Source of the DNA: an uncultured Actinomycetes bacterium
GTDB taxonomy: Bacteria; Actinomycetota; Actinomycetes; Nanopelagicales; Nanopelagicaceae
DNA: 58,135 bases
Assembly (NCBI GenBank): GCA_903836945.1
Contig: CAILSO010000036.1
Span: 1 to 58,135 of the forward strand
Direction of reading: 5' to 3'
Below the pieces are notes generated by a model that was not told the origin of the DNA, ran no database searches, and was given only the letters and a program-made list of their open reading frames with translations. Both the position numbers and the translations under genes were made by a program. Below are positions 1 to 8,706 of this stretch, piece after piece (positions within the stretch are counted from its first letter, which is position 1; every line of letters begins with the position of its first letter).

Positions 1-115
1 CATCTGGGACACCAAACTGTGATGCCAATTCTGATATCGAAGCTCCTTGGTTATTCATGATCCAAGGAACCAGGTCCAACAATCTGGAAACCCGATCCAG
101 CGCATTTTCAGCCAT
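1..115 (-). CDS. pafC: PafC, WYL-domain regulator (N-terminal end only)
   Basis: Only the first 38 codons lie in the window; the gene runs off the left edge. The start ATG lies inside the end of pafB (8-base overlap), so the two are translationally coupled. The visible N-terminus reads as a winged-helix start (LDRVSRLLDLVPWIMNN) typical of PafC. In mycobacteria PafB and PafC act together as an activator of the RecA/LexA-independent DNA damage response. The assignment rests on this short stretch and on the position after pafB, so the family is likely but the rest of the protein is unseen. Confidence 0.75.
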   Translation of the reverse strand, partial: MAENALDRVSRLLDLVPWIMNNQGASISELASQFGVPD

Positions 116-1034
116 TAGAAACCTTCTTCAAATTTGATATGAGTTCTTCTCGCAATTCAAGCGGCTCAATTAATTCAACACTTGAACCATGCCAGAGAAT
201 TCTTGCAAAGAGAGATTTCTTGGAGTCATATGGAAGGTCAAAATATTCCCAAATTCCATCTTCGTGAATAAATGTTGCGCCCTCTCTCAGTAGATATGCT
301 TGATCGAGTTTGATTCGTATTCTTACGATCTGAGAATTCTCTAAGGTTTTCGGCAGATAATTTCTAATATCAAAATCGAGCGGAATTTCGAAGCTTCCAG
401 AGTTCTTAACCCTCACCTCTCCATCTATTCGATTCAGCCTAAAGACCCTTATTGCCTCTTTGTTCAGATCAAATCCGGCCACATACCAATAGCCGTTCCA
501 AAGTATTAGACGGTAAGGGTTTATCTCCCGAGCTCTACCATCGCCATATTTAAAACCTACTGCTTGCCGTTCCCTGATCGCTCCACGAATTAAATCAACC
601 TCTCGATCGCGACCCTCGGGCCGATATTGGACTCTGGCATCTTGAAAGTCATTTGAATTAGATTCCACTCCGCCAAGCTTTCTGCGAATGGAATCTGACT
701 TAACAAATGAGCCAGAGTTACGCCACAAATGAACGGCGGAATTTAAAATCGCAAACTCTTCAGTAGAAAGATTGGGCAATTCAATAGAGTAATCGGTGTC
801 AAATATCCGGTATCCAGGCTCATCGTCAAATAGCGGATCGATATCCCCTACTGAGATTTCAATCCCAATCATTCGCAAGTCAGATTTATCTCGTTCAAAC
901 ATTCGATCCATCGAATCTGCTGGGCCGGAATAACCCTCAACCACCCGAAATATTTCACTCTTTTTCAGAAATCGCTTTGCCGCCAAGAGCGCTAGGGTGA
1001 GATTTATTAAGCGCTCGGTCTTCTGGTCAGCCAC
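108..1034 (-). CDS. pafB: PafB, WYL-domain transcriptional regulator
   Basis: The 308-residue protein has an N-terminal winged helix-turn-helix (about residues 1-65) and a WYL domain (about 145-205) with the motif NPYRLILWNGYWYVAG followed by RVFRLNRI. The length fits PafB. With PafC it should form the DNA-damage-response activator known from mycobacteria. The start is GTG, placed exactly 6 bases after a TAAAGT box, so the mRNA is probably leaderless. The gene is followed without a gap by pafC. The usual upstream neighbours pafA and the proteasome genes are missing; a divergent FKBP gene lies upstream instead. Confidence 0.85.
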   Translation of the reverse strand: MADQKTERLINLTLALLAAKRFLKKSEIFRVVEGYSGPADSMDRMFERDKSDLRMIGIEISVGDIDPLFDDEPGYRIFDTDYSIELPNLSTEEFAILNSAVHLWRNSGSFVKSDSIRRKLGGVESNSNDFQDARVQYRPEGRDREVDLIRGAIRERQAVGFKYGDGRAREINPYRLILWNGYWYVAGFDLNKEAIRVFRLNRIDGEVRVKNSGSFEIPLDFDIRNYLPKTLENSQIVRIRIKLDQAYLLREGATFIHEDGIWEYFDLPYDSKKSLFARILWHGSSVELIEPLELREELISNLKKVSNG

Positions 1035-1040
1035 ATTGGT

Positions 1041-1046
1041 ACTTTA
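1041..1046 (-). promoter_or_regulatory. -10 box of pafB (leaderless)
   Basis: TAAAGT lies 6 bases before the pafB GTG. This spacing puts the transcription start on the start codon. No -35 consensus is evident. Confidence 0.6.
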
Positions 1047-1139
1047 ATGGAATCTCTCTATTCCGAATGGAATTTTGGTAATCTAGCCCCAGGATTCATC
1101 AAACTGGCTTTAATCACCAATCTTGGAACGGGAAATTTT

Positions 1140-1670
1140 ATGCTGAAGAAAATGGGCAAGATCCAAAAAATTTCGATATTTGCATTTGCAGCGCTTGCCT
1201 TGACTGGTTGCACCACAAATGGCGGCATATCTAATTCAGCGAAGGGAAATACTGCTATGTCTACTGCTAGTTCTTCTACAAACTCTCCAATTTCCGTTTC
1301 GGCCGATTCTGGCCATGAGCCAAAAATTGGGCAACCTTCAGGAAGTGCACCAACAACTTTGGTTAGCCACGATGTCATAGTTGGCAAGGGCGCGGTAGCC
1401 CTCTCAACTTCAACTTTGACAGTCCATTATGTTCTTATGTCTTGGTCAACCGGAAAGGTAATCCAGAGTTCCTGGACTACTGGAAGCCCTGCAACATTTC
1501 CACTTGCTCAAGTAATTCCAGGATGGCAACAAGGGATGCCTGGAATGCATGAGGGCGGACGCCGTCTCTTGATAATTCCGCCAGCACTTGGTTACGGAGC
1601 TAATGGCGCAGGTCCAATCGGACCTAACGAGACCCTAGTTTTTGTTGTTGATCTAATTAAGGTTGCTTAA
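1140..1670 (+). CDS. FKBP-type peptidyl-prolyl isomerase lipoprotein
   Basis: The protein has a lysine-rich, hydrophobic signal peptide ending in the lipobox ALTGC (Cys about residue 24), a Ser/Thr-rich linker, and a C-terminal FKBP domain (about residues 75-176). The domain shows PGWQQGMPGMHEGGRR, IPPALGYG and LVFVVDLIKV, the usual FKBP core. It should be an exported, lipid-anchored prolyl isomerase that assists folding outside the membrane. An in-frame upstream ATG at 1047 would bury the signal peptide, so the ATG at 1140 was chosen; ATG at 1152 is also possible. In Streptomyces, FKBP genes sit beside pafA, so this gene may be a remnant of that locus. Its stop overlaps the trmI stop. Confidence 0.88.
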   Translation: MLKKMGKIQKISIFAFAALALTGCTTNGGISNSAKGNTAMSTASSSTNSPISVSADSGHEPKIGQPSGSAPTTLVSHDVIVGKGAVALSTSTLTVHYVLMSWSTGKVIQSSWTTGSPATFPLAQVIPGWQQGMPGMHEGGRRLLIIPPALGYGANGAGPIGPNETLVFVVDLIKVA

Positions 1671-2545
1671 GCTTCGCTTTCATTTATTCCGTAGGCGCCT
1701 TTAGAAGGTCTTCTCCGTCTTGCTGGTGCAATTACACCGGGAGCTAACCTACGGGCAAAGATGAGAAATGCAGTGTGACCGATCATCCTATGTTGAGGTC
1801 TTACCGCCAGACCCTCGTGATGCCAGCCGCGTACGATAAGTTCGCTGCTTTCGGGTTCAGTGAATTTGCCGGACTCTTTTATCTTTTCAGCGATGGCAGA
1901 TAGTTGTGTAGTTGTTGCGACATAACACAGAAAGACTCCGCCTGGTTGTAGAACATCCGCGGCCATATCTACACATTCCCATGGAGCTAGCATGTCCAAG
2001 ATAACTCGATCAAATTTAGAATCGATTTCGATCTCTTGAACCGCGCCAATAGTCAATTTCCAATTATCTGGGGTTTGCCCGAAATAGTTTTTGATGTTTT
2101 TGCTTGCGATATCTGCGAATTCATCACGCTTCTCAAAGGAATGAAGGTATCCAGTAGGTCCAATCGCCCGAAGAAGTGAGATCGCCAACGCACCGGATCC
2201 AACGCCCGCCTCCAAGACTCTAGACCCCGGTTTAACATCAGCCATTCCCAAAATTGCAGCACTATCTTTTGGATAAATAATTGTGGCCCCGCGAGGCATG
2301 CTTAAAACGTAATCGGATAAGAGGGGCTTGAAGGCGAGGAACTTGAGCCCACCGGTGGTCTCAACAACACTTCCTTCGGGCAGACCGATGATTTCATTAT
2401 GAACTAACCAGCCATTATGCGTATGCCACTCTTGATTTGATTGAAGGGTAATCGTGTGAATTTTTCCCTTTGCATCGGTCAACTGAACGCGATCCCCCAA
2501 TTGAAAAAGCGAAGAATCTTTTGCGCTTTCTGATGCAGTATTCAT
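1667..2545 (-). CDS. trmI: tRNA (adenine-58-N1)-methyltransferase TrmI
   Basis: This 292-residue protein methylates A58 in the T-loop of tRNAs using S-adenosylmethionine. The N-terminal beta domain is followed by a Rossmann fold with motif I VLEAGVGSGAL (about 110-120) and the catalytic-region motif ILDMLAPWE (about 182-190). YPKDSAAI before motif I is typical of bacterial TrmI. The basic C-terminal tail (ARRRRPSKG) is common in actinobacterial members. In most actinobacteria trmI sits directly upstream of the proteasomal ATPase gene; here the next gene is the convergent FKBP gene. The ATG lies 6 bases after TAGTAT, so it is probably leaderless. Confidence 0.92.
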   Translation of the reverse strand: MNTASESAKDSSLFQLGDRVQLTDAKGKIHTITLQSNQEWHTHNGWLVHNEIIGLPEGSVVETTGGLKFLAFKPLLSDYVLSMPRGATIIYPKDSAAILGMADVKPGSRVLEAGVGSGALAISLLRAIGPTGYLHSFEKRDEFADIASKNIKNYFGQTPDNWKLTIGAVQEIEIDSKFDRVILDMLAPWECVDMAADVLQPGGVFLCYVATTTQLSAIAEKIKESGKFTEPESSELIVRGWHHEGLAVRPQHRMIGHTAFLIFARRLAPGVIAPARRRRPSKGAYGINESEA

Positions 2546-2551
2546 GTAGCA

Positions 2552-2557
2552 ATACTA
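2552..2557 (-). promoter_or_regulatory. -10 box of trmI, overlapping the HAD stop codon
   Basis: TAGTAT lies 6 bases before the trmI ATG. Its first three bases are the TAG stop of the upstream HAD gene. Confidence 0.6.
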
Positions 2558-3199
2558 ATGTAGTTGAAATAGTTCTTCGACGCTGAGATCTTTCAGCGTG
2601 GTAATTATCGAAGTCCGCTCATTGCCTTCAATTTCGGAAAGATGCGGGATCGCGACCACCTTCGCCCCGCTGGCCTGTGCCGATTTTACTCCCGTTGCCG
2701 AATCTTCCAGAATTAAAGAATTTTGAATATCAACATTAAGTAAGGATGCCGCTGTTAAATAGCAATCTGGAGCCGGTTTAGTATTGATGACATCGTCGGA
2801 GCAAACAACGACATCGAAAAAACCATCTCCTATGAAGGAAATGGCACTATCGACAAGCTGCTTAGGACTCGCTGTTACTAAACCAATTGGTATTCCGCTC
2901 TCTTTGACGGACGTTGCAAGTTCGCGGGCTCCTGGCATAAATTCCAGTGAGGTTGCAAACTTTAATGCAACCAAATCAACTAGCCGCTCTATGAAATATT
3001 CCGATGTGTTTAGCCAATCATTGCATGCGCTCATATGGGCGCCTACTTTTGACAAGGGGCCACCTACGGTAAATGTTGCATCCTTCATGCTCCATTCATA
3101 ACCGAATTCCGCCATGATCTCTGTTTGTGCGGCATGCCAGATTGGCTCAGAATTTATGAACGTTCCATCCATATCAAAAAATACGGCCGAAGGGATCAT
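2555..3199 (-). CDS. HAD-superfamily phosphatase (beta-phosphoglucomutase-like)
   Basis: A 214-residue HAD hydrolase. Motif I is FFDMDGTFINSEP (nucleophile and acid Asp at residues 9 and 11), motif II lies in GLVTASPK, and motif III/IV in KPAPDCY and LEDSATGVKSA. A helical cap sits between motifs I and II, as in the beta-phosphoglucomutase subfamily. The substrate cannot be told from sequence. The start ATG overlaps the metH stop (ATGA), so it is translated after metH in one transcript. HAD genes in this place next to metH are common in actinobacteria. Confidence 0.88.
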   Translation of the reverse strand: MIPSAVFFDMDGTFINSEPIWHAAQTEIMAEFGYEWSMKDATFTVGGPLSKVGAHMSACNDWLNTSEYFIERLVDLVALKFATSLEFMPGARELATSVKESGIPIGLVTASPKQLVDSAISFIGDGFFDVVVCSDDVINTKPAPDCYLTAASLLNVDIQNSLILEDSATGVKSAQASGAKVVAIPHLSEIEGNERTSIITTLKDLSVEELFQLH

Positions 3200-6100
3200 G
3201 TAGCGTTGAAGTACTTAGCCTCAGGATGATGAACGATTATTGCCGAAGTTGATTGTTCTGGATGCAATTGAAATTCTTCAGAGAGATTTACGCCAATTCG
3301 ATCTGGCTCCAATAGTTGGCATAGTTCGACCTGTTGTTCAAGATTTGGACAGGCCGGATAACCAAAGGAATAGCGCGAGCCACGGTATCCCTGGTCGAGT
3401 ATTTCGCCTATCTCTTTAGAATCTGAACTAGCGAAGCCCATCTCCTCTCTTATGCGAGCGTGCCAATGTTCCGCCAAAGCTTCAGTCAACTGCACCGAGA
3501 GGCCATGAAGCTCTAAATATTCTCGATAGCGATTCTCGGAAAATAACTTGGCAGTAGCTTCACTGACACTCTCACCCATTGTTACAACATGAAATGCGAC
3601 GGTATCAATCTCGCCACTCTCTTTACTTCTGAAAAAATCACTTAAACAAAGTCTTCTATCACGTGACTGTCTTGGGAAGGTAAAACGCAATCTCTCTTTA
3701 CCCTTTTCATCACCTTCATGATGCAAAATCACAAGGTCATTCCCCTCGCTGTAACACGGGAAATATCCATAAACGACAGCTGCATTTAGCCAAGAATTGG
3801 ATTGAATTTCATTTAATAACGCGCGCAATCTTGGGCGACCTTCTTCTTCGACCATCTTTTCATATTCACCCTTTTTGCCTTGCATTCCCCATTGACCTAC
3901 AAATAGAGCGCGCTCATCTAACATGTGTAAATACGAAGCCAAAGCGATGCCCTTGACGATTCGTGAACCATAGAAAGGAACAGTTGGGAGTGAGTTGTCT
4001 GTAACAACATCCGAGCGAGTGGTATCTAAGTTTTCAACCCTATTTAAACGAGTATTTGGCGTTCGACGTTCCCTGATCGGTGGCAAAGCAGCTCCCGGCT
4101 CATTTCTCTTTACCGCCATCATTGAATCCATCAAAGAAAGGCCTTCGAACGCATCACGCGCATAGCGTACGGTGCCGGCGAATTGCGAGGCTAGATCTTG
4201 TTCAACGAATGTACGCGTTAGTGCGGCACCGCCAAGAATTACCGGCCACTTATCATTCAAATTCCGATTGGTTAATTCTTCCAAGTTCTCTTTCATAATC
4301 ACGGTGGATTTGACGAGAAGTCCAGACATTCCGATTACATCCACTTGCGATTCGGTCGCGGCATCAATTATTTGATTAATCGTCTGCTTGATTCCGATAT
4401 TCACCGTCGTATAACCATTGTTAGTAAGAATAATATCCACGAGATTCTTGCCGATATCGTGAACATCTCCCTTTACCGTCGCCAACAATATTTTGCCTTT
4501 ACCGGCATCATCACTCTTTGGCATTAGGGGCTCAAGAATTGCAACGGCTGCCTTCATTACCTCGGCGGATTGAAGAACGAATGGAAGTTGCATCTCCCCC
4601 TTACCAAATCGTTCGCCGACAATCTTCATTCCCGCCAATAGGTGATCGTTAATGATCGAAAGTGGTGGAATACCTTCGTTGATGGCCTGTATTAGATCGG
4701 GTTCTAGGCCTACTTTCTCACCATCAATAATTCTGCGTTCTAAACGATCTCGTATGGGAAGTCCAGCCAACTCGGCTGCTCGAGTCAACTTATCTGATTT
4801 CGTCTCAACTCCATCAAAGAGCTCAAGGAAAACTTGCAACGGATCGTAAGTGCACTCCCCTTGTTCGTCGAATGTTCGACGGTCATGGATCAAATCGAGT
4901 GCGACTTCCTTCGCTCGTTCATCAATTCGTGCCATTGGCGTAATCTTTGATGGATGAACAATTGCTGAATCCAGACCGGCTTTGACTGCTTCAGCCAAAA
5001 AGACCGAGTTCAAAACAATTCTTGCCGCTGGATTTAGGCCAAAAGAAATATTGCTGACGCCTAAAGTTGTCTGTACATCTGGATAAGCCTCTTTAAGAGC
5101 TTTGATGGCGGATAAAGTTTCGATTCCGTCTCGACGAGTTTCCTCTTGTCCAGTAGCGATAGGAAAGGTCAGGGTATCTATCATGATGTCACAAACCCGC
5201 ATCTGCCAGTTTGAAGTTAAGTCATCGATTAGACGCTTGGCAACCGAGAACTTCCATTCACTCGTTCTGGCTTGGCCCTGTTCATCAATAGTCAGAGCAA
5301 CTACGGCCGCTCCGTGTTCTTTTACTAACGGCATAATTTTGGCAAAGCGCGAGTTCGGCCCATCTCCATCTTCGTAGTTGACCGAGTTGATAACACTTCG
5401 ACCACCTAGATGTTCAAGCCCTGCCTTTAGAACAGCTGGTTCGGTGGAATCAAGCATGATCGGAAGTGTTGAAGATGTCGCAAAACGAGATGCCAATTCC
5501 TTCATATCTTTAACGCCATCTCGGCCAACATAGTCGACCGATAGATCTAGCATGTGGGCGCCATCGCGGATCTGATCTCGCGCGATCTCAACGCAACTCT
5601 GCCAATCTTCTTGAAGTAGCGCTTCTCTAAAAGCCTTAGACCCATTTGCATTCGTGCGTTCACCTATCGCAAGGTAGGTCAAATCTTGGCGGAAAGGTAC
5701 GAATTGATAGAGTGAAGATGCGCCAATTTCGTGTTCGATTTTTCGATCCACAATTTTGTGATTGTGCAACTTCTTTACAACTTCCTTCAAATGTTCCGGA
5801 GTGGTACCACAGCAGCCACCTACAAGTGTTAATCCGTAGGAATCTACGAAATCCCCAAGATAATTTGCTAATTCCAATGGTGAAAGTGGATAGCTGGCTC
5901 CGCCATCAGTAAGGACGGGAAGGCCTGCATTTGGCATAACTGAAATACCAGATGTGGAATTTTTGCTTAGTACTCGAAGGTGCTCGCTCATTTCAGCAGG
6001 CCCGGTAGCGCAATTCAAACCAATAAGATCAATATCGAGTGGCTCTAATGCATTTAAGGCGGCCCCGATTTCAGAACCCATAAGCATGGTCCCGGTAGTT

Positions 6101-6702
6101 TCAACGGTTACCTGCGCAATTAAAACAATGTCGCGCGAAGACTTATCTATAGCTTCACGAGCACCGTTAATAGCAGCTTTTGCCTGAAGTAAATCTTGTG
6201 TAGTTTCAATTAGAAGCGCATCAACACCAGCATCTATCAAGCCACTTGAGGCGGTGAGATAGGCGCTCTTAAGATTTTGATATTCCGTATGGCCGAGTGT
6301 TGGTAATTTTGTGCCAGGTCCCAAGGAGCCCAAAACCCATCTAGGTCGATCATTTGTAGAGAACTCAACTGCGACTTCCTTAGCGAGTACTCCTCCGGCA
6401 TATGCGAGTTCATAGATTCGATCTTCGATTCCGTACTCAGCAAGGTTCGCCCAGTTAGCCCCAAAGGTATTTGTTTCTACGGCATCCACACCTACTTCGA
6501 AATAGGCGCGGTGAACGCTCTTTACGATGTCGGGCCGAGTTACATTCAGGATTTCGTTGCAGCCTTCTAAGCCCTCAAAATCAGCTAAGGAAGGATCAGC
6601 GGCCTGCAGCATGGTTCCCATTGCACCATCGGCGATTATCACTCGCTCTGCCATTACGCGGCGAAGTGAATTCGGCGGCTTACCATCTCGAATCGGGTGC
6701 AT
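3196..6702 (-). CDS. metH: Cobalamin-dependent methionine synthase MetH
   Basis: At 1168 residues this is a full four-module enzyme that moves the methyl group of methyltetrahydrofolate to homocysteine through cobalamin. The order is: homocysteine-binding domain (about 15-320, zinc ligands in GGCCGTT near residue 300), pterin-binding domain (about 340-610), cobalamin-binding domain with the His ligand motif GDVHDIGKNLV (about 744-754), and the C-terminal reactivation domain (about 900-1160). No cobalamin riboswitch or cobalamin synthesis gene is visible in the window, so the cofactor is probably taken up. TAGCCT lies 7 bases before the ATG. Product flux joins metK further along the window. 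Confidence 0.97.
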   Translation of the reverse strand: MHPIRDGKPPNSLRRVMAERVIIADGAMGTMLQAADPSLADFEGLEGCNEILNVTRPDIVKSVHRAYFEVGVDAVETNTFGANWANLAEYGIEDRIYELAYAGGVLAKEVAVEFSTNDRPRWVLGSLGPGTKLPTLGHTEYQNLKSAYLTASSGLIDAGVDALLIETTQDLLQAKAAINGAREAIDKSSRDIVLIAQVTVETTGTMLMGSEIGAALNALEPLDIDLIGLNCATGPAEMSEHLRVLSKNSTSGISVMPNAGLPVLTDGGASYPLSPLELANYLGDFVDSYGLTLVGGCCGTTPEHLKEVVKKLHNHKIVDRKIEHEIGASSLYQFVPFRQDLTYLAIGERTNANGSKAFREALLQEDWQSCVEIARDQIRDGAHMLDLSVDYVGRDGVKDMKELASRFATSSTLPIMLDSTEPAVLKAGLEHLGGRSVINSVNYEDGDGPNSRFAKIMPLVKEHGAAVVALTIDEQGQARTSEWKFSVAKRLIDDLTSNWQMRVCDIMIDTLTFPIATGQEETRRDGIETLSAIKALKEAYPDVQTTLGVSNISFGLNPAARIVLNSVFLAEAVKAGLDSAIVHPSKITPMARIDERAKEVALDLIHDRRTFDEQGECTYDPLQVFLELFDGVETKSDKLTRAAELAGLPIRDRLERRIIDGEKVGLEPDLIQAINEGIPPLSIINDHLLAGMKIVGERFGKGEMQLPFVLQSAEVMKAAVAILEPLMPKSDDAGKGKILLATVKGDVHDIGKNLVDIILTNNGYTTVNIGIKQTINQIIDAATESQVDVIGMSGLLVKSTVIMKENLEELTNRNLNDKWPVILGGAALTRTFVEQDLASQFAGTVRYARDAFEGLSLMDSMMAVKRNEPGAALPPIRERRTPNTRLNRVENLDTTRSDVVTDNSLPTVPFYGSRIVKGIALASYLHMLDERALFVGQWGMQGKKGEYEKMVEEEGRPRLRALLNEIQSNSWLNAAVVYGYFPCYSEGNDLVILHHEGDEKGKERLRFTFPRQSRDRRLCLSDFFRSKESGEIDTVAFHVVTMGESVSEATAKLFSENRYREYLELHGLSVQLTEALAEHWHARIREEMGFASSDSKEIGEILDQGYRGSRYSFGYPACPNLEQQVELCQLLEPDRIGVNLSEEFQLHPEQSTSAIIVHHPEAKYFNAT

Positions 6703-6709
6703 AGGAAGA

Positions 6710-6715
6710 AGGCTA
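6710..6715 (-). promoter_or_regulatory. Possible -10 box of metH
   Basis: TAGCCT lies 7 bases before the metH ATG; an overlapping TAAGGT that includes the mshC stop codon is an alternative. Read-through from mshC is also possible. Confidence 0.4.
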
Positions 6716-6717
6716 CC

Positions 6718-7998
6718 TTAGAGCGCTAAACCAAATAGTGAATCAATAAATCTAGAGATCTCGCCAGGTGAAGCATTGGAAATCTCGCCGATATCCAACT
6801 TTGATAACTCTTCAATGGCTAGCTCTTCTGAAAGAAGGTTTGCTAGGGCCCACTTCTCCAATATTTCAAGCGCACCTTTAGTATCTAACCCATGGCTATA
6901 TTTCAAAAGCAGGTGATTTAGAAAATTTGAACCAGTGAAAACTTCTACCTTAGATAAGGTGCTTCGAAGATTTGCAACCTTAATCTCTGCATCTTCTAAA
7001 ATTACCTTACTCCACATCCGATCCTCATTGAAATTCGAATTGATTAGTGCGTAGCGAAGCGCCATTGGATCTATGCCCTGCGCTAATAACTTTGAGACAA
7101 AGACCAAATTACCCTTGGACTTACTCATTTTTTCACCATCTAGGCCAACCATTCCGGTATGAATGTAGGCCGAAGCAAAATCAATTCCAACTAAGGCCTT
7201 GCCAAGCGCGGCGCTCATAAAGTGGTGCGGAAAAATTAGATCACTACCACCGCCTTGTAGATCCAATGAGGCTGCGCGCTTCTCATGGAGCGATAGATAG
7301 TCCTCGCCGACTAAAGTCATTAGCGCGATAACCGAGCACTCAATATGCCAACCGGGCCTACCGTGCCCGAGCGATGAAGGCCAACCTGGCTCCCCTGGCC
7401 GGTTTGCCAACCAGAGAAGTGGATCTAAAGGATTCTCTTTTCCTATTCGATCCGGATCGCCCCCGCGCTCGGAAAATATTTTGAGAGCGTCTTCTAATGC
7501 AAGCGGCAAGGAATCTAAGAATGGAGTTATCTTGAAATATAAGTCCCCATCGATTTTGTAGGTATAGCCCTTAGCTACCAAAGCCTCCAAGGCACTTATG
7601 AGTTGGGGAATAGTTTCCGTCACTGGAACAAAATGTTCCGGTGGCAATACGCGTAAGCCCTGCATATCTCTAGCGAAGAGATCGATCTGATCATCTGCCA
7701 ATGTTTTCCACTCTTGACCATCTCGATTTGCTCGTTCTAGAAGCGGATCGTCGATATCCGTAATATTTTCCGAAAAATGAACTGTGGCTCCCCGCAATTT
7801 TTGATAGCGATTTATCAAGTCAAAATTAAGATAAGTAGCGGCGTGCCCGAGATGGGTTGCGTCGTATGGCGTGATGCCACAAACGTACATGCGCCAATCA
7901 CTACTTACATCGGTCATTTTTCCTGACGAGCATTTGATCTTTAGTGGTGGCAAATTCAAAGCCACGGATGGAAGATCGATCGCTGGCCATGAGTGCAT
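6718..7998 (-). CDS. mshC: Mycothiol ligase MshC (cysteine:GlcN-Ins ligase)
   Basis: MshC joins cysteine to the amine of glucosaminyl-inositol with ATP, the penultimate chemical step of mycothiol synthesis. The 426-residue protein is a class I cysteinyl-tRNA-synthetase relative with a HIGH-type motif HLGHAATY (about 49-56), a KMSKSKGN loop near residue 290, and likely zinc ligands at Cys40 (YVCGITPYD), the Cys of WHIECS and the His pair of FPHH. It lacks the tRNA-binding tail of CysS. Phrases such as MVGLDGEKMSKSKGN favour MshC over CysS. It marks the host as an actinobacterium using mycothiol. TAAGAT lies 6 bases before the ATG. Confidence 0.93.
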   Translation of the reverse strand: MHSWPAIDLPSVALNLPPLKIKCSSGKMTDVSSDWRMYVCGITPYDATHLGHAATYLNFDLINRYQKLRGATVHFSENITDIDDPLLERANRDGQEWKTLADDQIDLFARDMQGLRVLPPEHFVPVTETIPQLISALEALVAKGYTYKIDGDLYFKITPFLDSLPLALEDALKIFSERGGDPDRIGKENPLDPLLWLANRPGEPGWPSSLGHGRPGWHIECSVIALMTLVGEDYLSLHEKRAASLDLQGGGSDLIFPHHFMSAALGKALVGIDFASAYIHTGMVGLDGEKMSKSKGNLVFVSKLLAQGIDPMALRYALINSNFNEDRMWSKVILEDAEIKVANLRSTLSKVEVFTGSNFLNHLLLKYSHGLDTKGALEILEKWALANLLSEELAIEELSKLDIGEISNASPGEISRFIDSLFGLAL

Positions 7999-8004
7999 GG
8001 AGTT

Positions 8005-8010
8005 ATCTTA
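8005..8010 (-). promoter_or_regulatory. -10 box of mshC, overlapping the upstream stop codon
   Basis: TAAGAT lies 6 bases before the mshC ATG, and its TAA is the stop of the SCO1664-like gene. Confidence 0.6.
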
Positions 8011-8706
8011 ATATGGAGGGTAAGGAACCGCAGGCCAATCTTGAGCCGGCTCGGGCAGAACTCCGGTTTCAAGAATTCTGTTTATTCGCACTTCCATTGC
8101 TTTAATCTCCTGTGATTCCAAATAGTCAGCCAGGCCAGAATCAGGTATCAGCGATTTTAAACTTTCCAAACACTCAGTTTCTGACGATGTGATCTTTTCT
8201 CCAGCCCATTGCCATAAAACAGTTCGCAACTTGTCATCCGAGTGAAAACAAACTCCATGGTCACATCCATAAAGCTCGCCCTCTCTCGAGATAAGCAAAT
8301 GGCCAAACTTTCTATCCGTATTGTTGATAATTGCATCAAATAGGACCATCTGTCGAAGTCTTTCATCTTGGGAAGTCCCAAACTTAACAACATCGATACC
8401 TTCATCGATATCAATCCAACGTTGGACGGCTCCCTTACCGAATGGCCCTTCGCGCAATACGGTGGCTGGAACAAGGTTGAAACCACCTAATTGGCTTAAT
8501 TCAAAAGCTGCGACTTCGCGCCCGGCCAGACTTCCAGATTTGAAATCCCACAATGGCCGCTCCCCCGCGATCGGCTTATAAATTACCTGCAAGCCATTTT
8601 TCAATTTGCAAAGAAGAGAGGCATTACTTGCATCGATTAATCGCCCAACAACTTCCAAGTCGCCACCCCGCAACAGGGAAACATCAAAGTTATCTCCGGT
8701 AGCCAT
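8008..8706 (-). CDS. SCO1664-family kinase-like protein
   Basis: A protein of about 232 residues of the SCO1664 family, distantly related to phosphatidylinositol 3/4-kinases. Visible kinase-like features are the Lys in QVIYKP, GREVAAFELSQL, NNTDRKFGHLL (catalytic-loop-like Asn-Asp) and YGCDHGVCF (DxG-like). Substrate and role are not established. Two starts are possible: ATG at 8730 (41-base overlap with DUF3090) or ATG at 8706 (17-base overlap). The shorter was chosen because the kinase-like region begins after it. The gene sits between DUF3090 and mshC, an arrangement widely shared in actinobacteria, which suggests a linked but unknown job. Confidence 0.8.
   Translation of the reverse strand: MATGDNFDVSLLRGGDLEVVGRLIDASNASLLCKLKNGLQVIYKPIAGERPLWDFKSGSLAGREVAAFELSQLGGFNLVPATVLREGPFGKGAVQRWIDIDEGIDVVKFGTSQDERLRQMVLFDAIINNTDRKFGHLLISREGELYGCDHGVCFHSDDKLRTVLWQWAGEKITSSETECLESLKSLIPDSGLADYLESQEIKAMEVRINRILETGVLPEPAQDWPAVPYPPY

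Noticed and set aside
1047-1139. N-terminal extension of the FKBP lipoprotein from an upstream ATG
   Set aside because: It would put 31 polar and mixed residues before a clear lipoprotein signal peptide, which would then not work.
1058-1387. Open frame antisense to the FKBP gene
   Set aside because: It mirrors a coding gene with a signal peptide and FKBP domain, and its protein shows no domain or start signal.
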